DNA of 64,000 nt from Chloroflexota bacterium (lineage in GTDB: Bacteria > Chloroflexota > Anaerolineae > UBA4142), in NCBI GenBank assembly GCA_016215025.1, contig JACRMI010000066.1:91557-155556 (forward strand). The letters run 5' to 3'. Position 1 is the stretch's first letter, and each line of letters opens with the position of its first letter. The notes under the pieces were generated by a model. That model saw only the letters and a list, made by a program, of their open reading frames with translations, did not search any database and was not told where the DNA came from. Below are positions 43,865-51,652 of the stretch, piece after piece. The translations under genes were made by a program, and so were the position numbers.

Positions 43865-45541
43865 ATGACTGCCAAGTATCTCCACCTCGTTCGAATTGCA
43901 CTCGTTCTTTTCATTGCATTGACCGCTTGTAACAGCGCAAGCAAACCGACGGTCGTCATTCTTTCGCCTGCCAGTGGCAGCGAATTTCAGGATGGCGAAA
44001 CGGTCGCCATTCAATCGACGGCTACCGACAGCGCTGCCATCGTCCGCGTTGAACTCATCGTGGATAATATTGTGGTGCGAACCGATGCTGCGCCCACACC
44101 GCAAGGACAGCCATCGTTGACGCTAATACAGACGTGGAAAGCCACGCAAGGCAATCACACCATCGTCGTGCGCGCGTACAACGCCTCTGGCGGTATGAGC
44201 GATCCGGTCGCGGTTGCGGTATCGGTCCAATCAAGTGTTTCATCGCTTGTGCCAACCATCGCGCCGACTGTTCCTCTCTCGGTGCGCCCGACCGTGCCGC
44301 CGCCAACGGCACCGCCTCCGCCAACAACCGCAAGCAGCAGCAGTGCCAGCAGCGCGAGCAGTTCGTGCGCCAACGACGCGGCATTCGTCGCCGATGTCAC
44401 AGTCCCGGATGGAACGAATTTCGCTGTCAATCAAACGTTCAACAAAATCTGGCGTTTGAGTAATAGTGGCTCGTGTACGTGGGGCGTCGGTTATCAATTG
44501 GTGTTTGTGAGCGGTACAGCGATGACTGGATCGACAATTGTGAACGTGCCCGCTACAGCCCCCGGCGGGACCGCCGATGTTCTTGTGCCGATGACGGCTC
44601 CCGCAAACAACGGTTCGTACACCGGTGTGTGGCGAATGCGGGTCGGTGGCAGCGCATTTTTCGGGAAGAACGTAACGGTCAAGATCAACGTTGTCGGTGG
44701 GGCAACCTCATCGTCAGCATCGTCTAGTGTAACGTCCTCGTCTCCAAGTGGCTGCACAGGGCAACCGAATATTGCCTCGTTCACCGCGTCAGCCGCATCC
44801 GTTCCCGCGGCAACGACGATTACGGTCGTTGTCGGCACTCCAGTAACGTTGAGTTGGGGCGAAGTTACAAACGCCGATTCGCTCGAAATCGATAATGGAA
44901 TTGGCGGACAGCCGTCGCCCGGTTCGATTACGATCACGCCTGGTGCGACGACGACCTACACGTTAACGGCGCATTGCGGCGCGAATATCAAGACGGCGCA
45001 AGTCAAAGTCAACGTGGGCACTTTGGCTCCGCCGATAGCATCGTTCACCCTCAACGCGCTGACTGGAAACGAAAGTGGGACGCTCTATGATCCTGCGGAT
45101 TCCATTATACCCACCGGTATGCTGGTTGGAGACACGGGAAGTAACAAACTCGCCCGCGCCTTTATCGGTTTTGATATTTCTGCTTTGCACGGTCGAACTA
45201 TTGATAGCGCCAAGCTGGATTTGACAGGCTGTACGCAAACAGGCAATCCATTTTCGACTGCTGTCTCAACGCAGTTGGGCGGTATTTGGGTTGGCGAGGT
45301 TCAGTATTCTGTACCCTTGAGTCAAGCAGCGTATAACGCATCCGGTACGGCGATTATACGTCTCACATCCAAGCCCGTGTCCACCATTGATGTTAAGTCG
45401 TTGGTACAAACGAGAGTGACTCAGAACAGAGATCGTTTCCAAATTCGATTACATCTGTACGCCCAAAGCGACATGGATGGCAACGCAGACTATATGCTGT
45501 GTAGCTCCGGTGTGCCGAAACTCACCATCATCGCGGAGTAA
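43865..45541 (+). CDS. Surface lipoprotein with Ig-like and NBR1-type Ig domains
   Basis: A 558-residue exported lipoprotein. Signal peptide with lipobox LFIALTAC (Cys about 22). Domains: an Ig-like domain (30-125, SPASGSEFQDGETVAIQSTA), a Pro/Thr/Ser linker, an NBR1-type Ig domain (about 175-290: NQTFNKIWRLSNSGSCTWG, VPMTAPANNGSYTGVWRMRV), a Ser-rich linker, an Ig/PKD-like domain (about 300-385), and a C-terminal beta domain of about 160 residues (KLARAFIGFDISALHGRTID). It likely binds or scaffolds at the cell surface. ATG 43865 follows GGGGGG; terminator at 45679. Confidence 0.87.
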   Translation: MTAKYLHLVRIALVLFIALTACNSASKPTVVILSPASGSEFQDGETVAIQSTATDSAAIVRVELIVDNIVVRTDAAPTPQGQPSLTLIQTWKATQGNHTIVVRAYNASGGMSDPVAVAVSVQSSVSSLVPTIAPTVPLSVRPTVPPPTAPPPPTTASSSSASSASSSCANDAAFVADVTVPDGTNFAVNQTFNKIWRLSNSGSCTWGVGYQLVFVSGTAMTGSTIVNVPATAPGGTADVLVPMTAPANNGSYTGVWRMRVGGSAFFGKNVTVKINVVGGATSSSASSSVTSSSPSGCTGQPNIASFTASAASVPAATTITVVVGTPVTLSWGEVTNADSLEIDNGIGGQPSPGSITITPGATTTYTLTAHCGANIKTAQVKVNVGTLAPPIASFTLNALTGNESGTLYDPADSIIPTGMLVGDTGSNKLARAFIGFDISALHGRTIDSAKLDLTGCTQTGNPFSTAVSTQLGGIWVGEVQYSVPLSQAAYNASGTAIIRLTSKPVSTIDVKSLVQTRVTQNRDRFQIRLHLYAQSDMDGNADYMLCSSGVPKLTIIAE

Positions 45542-45678
45542 GCACCTGTTAGACGTTGTAAGTTCAAAATATCTCGGTAAAACAAGGCGATTTCGTGTGT
45601 TCTTATGTCTACTGAGATTTCGTACTATCGTCGGCGATAAGCTAACAAGTCGATAGACCATCGAGGCATGGAATTAAA

Positions 45679-45718
45679 TGCGCGGACAAACCATTTCATG
45701 TTTGCCCGCGCATTTTTT
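45679..45718 (+). terminator. Terminator of the lipoprotein gene
   Basis: TGCGCGGACAAAC (45679-45691), 8-base loop, GTTTGCCCGCGCA (45700-45712), then TTTTTT. One mismatch in the stem. Confidence 0.93.
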
Positions 45719-45767
45719 GTTCGACCAACAGTTTGATTCCGAAAAATTATTTCAACATTCGATAAAA

Positions 45768-45980
45768 ATCGATACGGGTGTGCGTCAAAGTTTTGGGTGG
45801 TTGGAATTTTGCCCGCCGTCGTTTCAAAACGACGGCTCAAAAGGTGGAAACTCGATAAATCGAGTTGGCGTCAATCGGTTTCCAACCGATTTTGACCTCA
45901 TTGAGCCGCCGAATTTCATTGAGCCGCCGAATTTCATTCGGCGACGTTCACCCAAAATCGTGACGCACACCCAATCGATA
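45768..45980. repeat. Multi-hairpin element with long terminal inverted repeats
   Basis: Outer arms: GTGTGCGTCA (45778-45787) and TTTTGGGTG (45791-45799) pair with CACCCAAAA (45949-45957) and TGACGCACAC (45961-45970); ATCGAT flanks both ends. Inside, in order: GCCGTCGTTTCAAAACGACG, AACTCGATAAATCGAGTT, AATCGGTTTCCAACCGATT, and a tandem 18-bp direct repeat (45900-45917 and 45918-45935) ending in CGCCGAATTTCATTCGGCG. No coding frame is seen. It is a compact, fully paired element, either mobile (MITE-like) or a structured RNA. Confidence 0.85.
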
Positions 45981-45988
45981 CCTGGGTC

Positions 45989-46017
45989 TTGTATTCACTT
46001 TCGATGTATGCTATACT
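45989..46017 (+). promoter_or_regulatory. Promoter for the Lys-rich protein gene
   Basis: TTGTAT (45989-45994), 17-bp spacer, TATACT (46012-46017); directly downstream of the multi-hairpin element. Confidence 0.7.
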
Positions 46018-46168
46018 CTCTCCAACTACAGAGGGCCGACCCTGGCTCGCACGAGGAGGTGTAACGCATTCAACACGATTTATCTTTGCATCCTCGGAGC
46101 ACGTTGATTTTTGATGGATCCCCAACCCAAAGGGATGGGGCAATACATTATCCTTCAAGGAGGAAGTC

Positions 46169-46414
46169 ATGAGCAAGGTTGTCGAAGTATTATTAGGTCT
46201 TGCCACCCCATTGTTCTTTGCGGCACCCAAGAAAAAGGTCGCCAAAAAAGCCGCGCCCAAGAAAAAAGCGACGAAGAAAACAGCGGCGAAAAAAGCCGCG
46301 CCGAAGAAAGGCGTAGCTAAGAAGCAAGTGAAAAAAGAAGAGGCACCCGTCCTTCCACCACCGCCGCCTCCCGAACCCGCACCACTTGTTCCGCCTCAAC
46401 CACCCGCGCCCTAA
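46169..46414 (+). CDS. Small Lys/Ala-rich protein with hydrophobic N-terminus and proline tail
   Basis: An 81-residue low-complexity protein: a short hydrophobic start (VVEVLLGLATPLFFAA), a histone H1-like block of KKA/PKK repeats (residues 20-57), and a PPPPPPPEPAPLVPPQPPAP-like end. Strong site AAGGAGG 9 bases before the ATG. The basic block could bind nucleic acid or acidic surface polymers. It is coupled to the next gene, which shares the hydrophobic-then-basic layout. Confidence 0.75.
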   Translation: MSKVVEVLLGLATPLFFAAPKKKVAKKAAPKKKATKKTAAKKAAPKKGVAKKQVKKEEAPVLPPPPPPEPAPLVPPQPPAP

Positions 46415-46427
46415 GGAGCCAAGTCAG

Positions 46428-47039
46428 TTGTTAGATTTGATTCTGGGACAGTTACTATTGTCACTCGCTGCGCCATTGTTTGCCGCTGTTTCCGGTCGCA
46501 AGGCTACCAAGCCCGCTAAAAAAACAACCAAGAAACAAGCTCGTCCGGTTTCCAAGCGTACAGCCGCATCAACAAAAAAACGTGCGTCAACGCCTGTACG
46601 CAAGCCCGTACGCGGTGACAAGCGAAAAGAAAAAGCAGCGCACGGCAAAAAATCAACGGCGCGTGAGAATAATTCTGCACCCGCTGCGGCAGCACAAAGC
46701 AAGGCGACCGGTGTTGAAGCAGCACCGAAACCCATTCCGCCAAGTGGGCGAGCAATTCTGCTCTCACCCGAGAATGAGAAATTTTCCGAAACGCTCTATC
46801 CCACTTTTCGCTGGCTCTCCGTTGGCAATGCAACGCGCTACGAGGTAGCATGGAGCGAAGAACCCAATTTGGCGCAAGCGCATTCTGTTGTTTCCATCGC
46901 AACAGAAGCGGCTGTTCCAGTTGAAAAACCACTGCGGTTAGGCACGATCTATTATTGGCATGTGCGTGGTGGGAACGAAGGCGGTTGGGGTCCTTGGTCG
47001 GCAACCATTTCTTTTCGTGTTTTGGACGAAGCCACCTAA
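46428..47039 (+). CDS. Lys-rich protein with C-terminal fibronectin-type domain
   Basis: A 203-residue protein starting at TTG 46428, with AAGGAG overlapping the previous stop. Residues 1-22 are hydrophobic (DLILGQLLLSLAAPLFAAVS). Residues 23-100 are rich in Lys, Arg and Ala (KATKPAKKTTKKQARPVSKR). Residues 110-203 resemble a fibronectin III-like domain (LYPTFRWLSVGNATRYEVAW, LGTIYYWHVRGGNEGGWGPW). The layout repeats that of 46169. Probably membrane-tethered with a basic spacer carrying a binding domain; direction across the membrane is unknown. Confidence 0.75.
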   Translation: MLDLILGQLLLSLAAPLFAAVSGRKATKPAKKTTKKQARPVSKRTAASTKKRASTPVRKPVRGDKRKEKAAHGKKSTARENNSAPAAAAQSKATGVEAAPKPIPPSGRAILLSPENEKFSETLYPTFRWLSVGNATRYEVAWSEEPNLAQAHSVVSIATEAAVPVEKPLRLGTIYYWHVRGGNEGGWGPWSATISFRVLDEAT

Positions 47040-47066
47040 GTGTCATTGCAGGTGAAGCAAACAAAG

Positions 47067-47113
47067 ACGAGGCAAGCCGGTGTCATCTCCAACGCTTGCC
47101 TCGTTTCTTTTTC
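47067..47113 (+). terminator. Terminator of the Lys-rich gene pair
   Basis: ACGAGGCAAGC (47067-47077) and GCTTGCCTCGT (47094-47104), then TTCTTTTT. Confidence 0.88.
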
Positions 47114-47250
47114 GCCAAGCGCCTAGAGCCAATAACTTTTTGGCGCCCCTGGCGCGAATCAACGGTGTCATGATCGAACTTGTCGTATTTTTACTTGTGC
47201 TGAAAATCTTTGGGGTCTCAGTCTTTCAAGATTTCACGGCAAAAGTTCTT

Positions 47251-47278
47251 TTGCAAAAAAAGTCAACTCGTATATAAT
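47251..47278 (+). promoter_or_regulatory. Promoter for the acidic-tail protein gene
   Basis: TTGCAA (47251-47256), 16-bp spacer, TATAAT (47273-47278). It should drive 47323 and the overlapping downstream genes. Confidence 0.72.
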
Positions 47279-47322
47279 AGCGTCGCTCAAATTTGGGCAA
47301 CTCTTATCGGGAGGCGTTACGA

Positions 47323-47550
47323 ATGACACGCATTCGATGCCGTGATAGGCGGTGCGTCTTTAACAAGAATGGAATTTGTACATCGGAAGAAATCGAGTAC
47401 GAGCCAGATGCTGGTTGTCTCACGATGGAACCGCGCGAGGATGTTGAAGACGAAGAAGAAGAATGGGAAGACGACGAACTCGCTGAAGACTTGGAAGACG
47501 ACGACGAGGAAGAAGAAGACGATTGGGAAGACGAGGATGAAGACTATTGA
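47323..47550 (+). CDS. Small Cys-motif protein with an acidic tail (DUF1540-like)
   Basis: A 75-residue protein. Residues 1-36 have four cysteines at C6, C11, C19 and C32 (IRCRDRRCVFNKNGICTSEE, later DAGCLTME), a spacing that resembles DUF1540 metal-binding modules. Residues 40-75 are almost entirely Asp and Glu. GGGAGG precedes ATG 47323. It overlaps the next gene by 14 bases. Function unknown; the acidic tail could bind cations or mimic nucleic acid. Confidence 0.72.
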   Translation: MTRIRCRDRRCVFNKNGICTSEEIEYEPDAGCLTMEPREDVEDEEEEWEDDELAEDLEDDDEEEEDDWEDEDEDY

Positions 47551-48427
47551 TGGATCGGAACTCACGTTCCGGCCATTGCAAGCGTGGTCAGAGTACTTAC
47601 AGGCAGAGGAACTACAACGTGTGGTCTGGCAGATGCCGGATTGGCGCGATGTAGTTCCTGCCAATTTGCTCATTACTGCGCACAAGAATGGAGGGATTCT
47701 TCTGGGCGCATTTGATGCCGATCAGCGGATGATCGGTTTTGCGTTTAGTTTTCTGGGAGTGGCACGCGACCACGCTCCCAAAATTCTCAAGCAATGTTCG
47801 CACATGCTCGCCGTTCTCCCCGAATACCAGGGGCAAAAGATCGGCGAGCGTTTAAAATTTGCGCAACGCGATGCATCGCTTTTCCAGGGTATCGCGCTCA
47901 TGACGTGGACCTACGACCCGTTGCTCAGTTTGAACGCCAGTTTGAACCTTACCCGTCTCGGCGCAATGGCACGGCATTACATCGTGAGCGCGTACGGCGA
48001 CATGACGGATGGCTTGAATGCCGGTTTGCCATCGGACCGATTTGAAGTCGAATGGTGGCTGAATGCGCCGCGCGTTCAAGCGTGCGCGCACGCCGCGCCC
48101 GCGCGCAAGACCTGGGATGAGGCGCTTTGTTCCGGTGCGCAGCCGATTTTCGATGTCACGTTGGATGCGCGCAACTTGCCGCGCATTGTTCAAATCGATG
48201 AACCCAACGCCGATATTCTCTTGCTCGAAATTCCAGCTCAACTAGGCGCGCTCAAATCGGTCGATGCAGCCCTGGCGCTTGATTGGCGCATGCAAGTGCG
48301 TAATGCATTTCTAAAACTGTTCAATCAAGGTTACGTCGCTTTCGATTTTGTTTTCGACGCACGTCAAGCCAAGTCACGGGCAGCGTATTTACTCACCCGT
48401 CAGCCCATTGACCTAGGAACCTCCTGA
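47537..48427 (+). CDS. GNAT superfamily acetyltransferase-like protein (COG3375)
   Basis: A 296-residue protein of the COG3375 group. The GNAT-like core contains NGGILLGAFDADQRMIGFAF, LAVLPEYQGQKIGERLKFAQ (acetyl-CoA loop with Q-G-x-x-I-G) and LMTWTYDPLLSLNASLNLTR. Substrate unknown. ATG 47537 lies within the tail codons of the acidic protein (14-bp overlap), so translation is probably coupled; the longer frame from 47342 is an artefact. Confidence 0.87.
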   Translation: MKTIDGSELTFRPLQAWSEYLQAEELQRVVWQMPDWRDVVPANLLITAHKNGGILLGAFDADQRMIGFAFSFLGVARDHAPKILKQCSHMLAVLPEYQGQKIGERLKFAQRDASLFQGIALMTWTYDPLLSLNASLNLTRLGAMARHYIVSAYGDMTDGLNAGLPSDRFEVEWWLNAPRVQACAHAAPARKTWDEALCSGAQPIFDVTLDARNLPRIVQIDEPNADILLLEIPAQLGALKSVDAALALDWRMQVRNAFLKLFNQGYVAFDFVFDARQAKSRAAYLLTRQPIDLGTS

Positions 48428-48455
48428 CGGCGAAGCTTTCGCCTACCCGATCAAA

Positions 48456-50561
48456 ATGATCGACAGCCATTCCTCGCTCAGGTCAAATCCCTCGCTCGCA
48501 CGTTGGCAAATCGTGCGTGCACTCCTCATTGTCTTTGGTTTTACCATTCTCCTCGCGTTTCTCTTTGCGTTTCAGTCTGCCCCCGAACCGCTGCGCATTG
48601 AAGTAGGGCAAGCCAGTTCCAGAACAATTCTTGCGCCGGATCGCATCATTTATCAAAGCGAAATCCAAATGAGTGAAGCGCGCACCAAAGCCGAAGCCGA
48701 CGTTGTCGACGTGTACGACCCGCCCGACGCTGCGCTCGGACGCGAGCAAGTCCGCTGGGCAAGCCGCGTGATGGACTATGTCGATCTCATTCGCCGGGAT
48801 GCGTCCACGCCGCTGGAGCGCAAGATCGAACAGGTGCAAGCCATCCCAGGTCTCATCGTCGGTTCGGCAACGATCAAAGCTACATTCGCTTTGGACGATA
48901 ATTCTTATCATCGCGTGGTCACCGAAGCACTCTATGTGCTTGAACTGTCCATGCGCGATCCGATCCGTCCCAACGGTTTGATCTCTGCGATTGCCAAGAT
49001 TCCAAATCGCGTCAGCCTGGCGTTGCCGGTGGACCAAGCCGATTTGGTGAATCAATGGTGCCAAGTGTTTATCGTCCCCAATAGCTTTCCCAACCCCACC
49101 GAGACCAATCTGAAACGTGCGCTCGCCCGCGCTCAAGTCGAACCGATTTATCGCACCATTGAAAAAGGACAAGCGATTTTGCGTCAGGGCGAAGTGGTCA
49201 CCCCGTTGACGATTGAGGCATTGCTCGCCACTGGATTTCTGCGTCCCCAGCTTTCCATCACCGATTATTTGGGTCCGATTCTCTTTGCTGTTTTGCTTTC
49301 TGTCTTGCTGACGATTTATATGTTGCATTTGCGTCGCCCGCTCATCACGCAGGGCCGCGTGTTGATGCTCGTCGCCGTCTTGACGCTCTTCTTTGCGGCG
49401 GGAGTCAAGTTCATCGGCGTAGAATCGAGCTGGGCGCGTTATTTGTTTCCGATCAGTGCCGGTGCCATGCTGCTCACCGTCCTGGTCGATTCGACGACGG
49501 CGGTGGGCGTTTCGTTCGTCCTAGCGCTTGCATTCGGTTTCTTAACGCATAGTTCTTTGGAAGGCGTCATGTATGCGTTGACCGGGTGCATCATCGCCGC
49601 ACTAAGTTTGGAACGGATCGAACGGCTGCCTTCATTTTTGTGGAGCGGTCTCTATGTCGGCGTCGCGAATGCAGCGGTCGGTTCAGTGTTTCGCGTGGTC
49701 GAGCGCAACATCGACGTGATGGCTTGGGCGCAAATGCTCGCCGCATCCATTGGAAATGGCGCGCTGTCGGGATTGTTGGCGTTGGGTAGTCTATTTATCT
49801 TCGGAAAAGTCTTCGACATCACAACCTCGCTTGAATTGCTCGACCTCGCGCGACCGACGCATCCATTGTTGAAAAAATTATTACTCGAAGTGCCGGGGAC
49901 GTATCATCATAGTTTGATCGTAAGCCAACTGGCGGAGCAAGCTGCACAGCGAATCGGAGCCGATGGGCTGCTCGTGCGTGTCGGCGCATATTATCACGAT
50001 GTGGGCAAAATGGCAGACCCGCAATCATTCGTCGAAAATCAACTTGACGGCATCAACGTTCACGATACGCTTGGACCCCGCGACAGCGCGCGTATCGTGA
50101 TCGAGCACGTATCGAAAGGAATTAGTCTTGCCAAACGTTATGGCTTGCCCGCGCGCTTGATCGATTTTATTCCGCAGCACCACGGCACGACGCTTGCCGC
50201 GTATTTTCATCGCAAGGCGCTCAAAGCCAATGGCGATACACCCATCGACGAAAACGATTATCGCTATCCGGGACCCAAGCCGCAATCGCGCGAGACGGCG
50301 ATCCTGATGCTCGCCGATGGCGTGGAAGCGACGGCGCGCGCCGAACGCCCGACGACGCCGGATGGCATCCGCGCCATCATCGACCGCATCTTTAGCGAGC
50401 GCTTGCGCGACGGGCAATTGGATGAAAGCGATCTGACGTTGCGCGATCTTCAAGTAATCAAGCAAGCATTTTTCGATATTTTGCAAGGGTTGTATCATCC
50501 CCGCGTCAAATATCCCGAACCCGAACCACCGCGATCATCGGAGCAAACTCATGCCAGTTGA
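48456..50561 (+). CDS. pgpH: 7TM-HD phosphohydrolase, PgpH-type c-di-AMP phosphodiesterase
   Basis: A 701-residue membrane protein: one N-terminal helix (IVRALLIVFGFTILLAFLF), a large extracytoplasmic 7TMR-HDED domain (about 45-260), seven helices (about 265-465), and a cytosolic HD domain (TYHHSLIVSQLAEQAAQRIG, GAYYHDVGKMADPQSFVENQ, IPQHHGTTLAAYFHRKALK). This architecture is that of PgpH, which degrades cyclic di-AMP in Listeria. The window also holds a c-di-AMP riboswitch (12998), so the messenger is probably in use. It overlaps ybeY by 11 bases, the common order in bacteria. Confidence 0.93.
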   Translation: MIDSHSSLRSNPSLARWQIVRALLIVFGFTILLAFLFAFQSAPEPLRIEVGQASSRTILAPDRIIYQSEIQMSEARTKAEADVVDVYDPPDAALGREQVRWASRVMDYVDLIRRDASTPLERKIEQVQAIPGLIVGSATIKATFALDDNSYHRVVTEALYVLELSMRDPIRPNGLISAIAKIPNRVSLALPVDQADLVNQWCQVFIVPNSFPNPTETNLKRALARAQVEPIYRTIEKGQAILRQGEVVTPLTIEALLATGFLRPQLSITDYLGPILFAVLLSVLLTIYMLHLRRPLITQGRVLMLVAVLTLFFAAGVKFIGVESSWARYLFPISAGAMLLTVLVDSTTAVGVSFVLALAFGFLTHSSLEGVMYALTGCIIAALSLERIERLPSFLWSGLYVGVANAAVGSVFRVVERNIDVMAWAQMLAASIGNGALSGLLALGSLFIFGKVFDITTSLELLDLARPTHPLLKKLLLEVPGTYHHSLIVSQLAEQAAQRIGADGLLVRVGAYYHDVGKMADPQSFVENQLDGINVHDTLGPRDSARIVIEHVSKGISLAKRYGLPARLIDFIPQHHGTTLAAYFHRKALKANGDTPIDENDYRYPGPKPQSRETAILMLADGVEATARAERPTTPDGIRAIIDRIFSERLRDGQLDESDLTLRDLQVIKQAFFDILQGLYHPRVKYPEPEPPRSSEQTHAS

Positions 50562-50970
50562 AATTCGCACGCACAAAAAGTTTTCATCATTAGTTGAACG
50601 CGCGCGCGTCATGCGCATCGCCCGCAAAACTCTGCGCGCCGAGAAACGTTCGGCGTCGTTCACGGTTTATGTGACGACTGATGCCGAAATTCGCAAGCTC
50701 AACCGTCAGTTTCACGCAACGGATGCGCCGACGGATGTGTTGTCTTTTCCGACGGGTATCGACAACTACATCGGTGACATTGTCGTTTCGTACGAGCGCG
50801 CCAAAGTGCAAGCGCGCGAAGCAGGCTGGCGCATCGCCGACGAAATCGATTTGCTGGTGGTTCACGGAATTTTGCATTTACTTGGCTACGATGATCTCAC
50901 GCCGCGCAAACGCGCCAAGATGTGGAAGCGGCAAGAGGAAATTTTGGGGCGAGTGATACGTGATGCGTGA
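50551..50970 (+). CDS. ybeY: Endoribonuclease YbeY (altered third zinc ligand)
   Basis: A 139-residue rRNA-maturation factor. Seen: NRQFHATDAPTDVLSFPTG and the metal region H105-G-I-L-H109-L-L-G-Y-D-D115. The usual motif is HGxLHLxGYDH; here the third His is Asp (D115). Asp can bind zinc, so activity is not excluded, but the change is unusual. The start overlaps pgpH. Confidence 0.93.
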   Translation: MPVEIRTHKKFSSLVERARVMRIARKTLRAEKRSASFTVYVTTDAEIRKLNRQFHATDAPTDVLSFPTGIDNYIGDIVVSYERAKVQAREAGWRIADEIDLLVVHGILHLLGYDDLTPRKRAKMWKRQEEILGRVIRDA

Positions 50971-50990
50971 TTCGTGTTGCGTGTTGTGTA
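50953..50990. repeat. ACGTGATGCGTGATTCGTG repeat
   Basis: Runs across the ybeY stop: GATACGTGATGCGTGATTCG then TGTTGCGTGTTG. Same family as 16784 and 52896. Confidence 0.6.
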
Positions 50991-51010
50991 TGTAAGGAGA
51001 CTATTTTCGA

Positions 51011-51463
51011 TTGCTTACAAAGTTGCTCTACACGATCAACAAGTTACGCTGGCGCATCACAAAACCAATTACCCTAGGAGTACGTCTACTCTTGATCAGA
51101 GATTCCAAGATTTTGCTGGTCAAGCACACGTATACGAATTATTGGTATCTGGCCGGCGGTGCGGTCGAGAAAAATGAAACCTTGGAACAAGCCGCACGGC
51201 GCGAGGCGCAAGAGGAGATCGGCGCACAGTTGAAAGATCTTACATTGTTTGGCGTATACAGCAATTTTAAAGAGAGCAAGAGTGACCATATCGTTCTTTT
51301 CACGTGTAATGATTTCACTGTAACCGGTACAACCAACCGTGAAATAGCAAGTTTCGAATTTTTTGATTTGGAAAAATTACCAGAAGATATTTCACCAGCA
51401 ACTCGGCGCAGAATTCATGAATATCTGAGCTGCGAAGCAAAACCATCAGTCGCCATTTGGTAA
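51011..51463 (+). CDS. NUDIX hydrolase
   Basis: A 150-residue nucleoside-diphosphate-X hydrolase. The Nudix box is complete (GGAVEKNETLEQAARREAQE then EIG, about residues 56-78). N-terminal LLYTINKLRWRITKPITLGV is basic and helical. Starts with TTG 51011, 11 bases after GGAG; no better start is seen. Substrate unknown. Codon use is more AT-rich near the 3' end. Confidence 0.88.
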   Translation: MLTKLLYTINKLRWRITKPITLGVRLLLIRDSKILLVKHTYTNYWYLAGGAVEKNETLEQAARREAQEEIGAQLKDLTLFGVYSNFKESKSDHIVLFTCNDFTVTGTTNREIASFEFFDLEKLPEDISPATRRRIHEYLSCEAKPSVAIW

Positions 51464-51544
51464 AATCAACCGAGACTGCCCAATTTCCATAATCCTTCAC
51501 TCGTCACTCAAACAAGTTGCTTATTTACCATTGGCGCGTGGCGG

Positions 51545-51640
51545 TCAAACGAAAATTTATTGGACGCCGACTAACGCCGACAAACGCAGATTCAGTTGAT
51601 TTTATCCGCGTTTATCCGCGTTCATCTGCGTCCAATTTTA
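51545..51640. repeat. TTATCCGCGTTTATCCGCG repeat upstream of the aminotransferase gene
   Basis: CGCCGACTAACGCCGACAAA followed by TTTATCCGCGTTTATCCGCG and TTCATCTGCGTCC. ATCCGCGTTCATCTGCGT (51614-51631) is identical to 57922-57939. Confidence 0.8.
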
Positions 51641-51652
51641 GAGGAGTCAGCT

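Noticed and set aside
45900..45935. CRISPR-like direct repeats
   Set aside because: Only two adjacent 18-bp units without spacers; part of the multi-hairpin element.
47170..47280. Small hydrophobic protein starting MIELVVFLLVLKIFG
   Set aside because: It overlaps the 47251-47278 promoter and has no ribosome site; its end lies in the -10 region.
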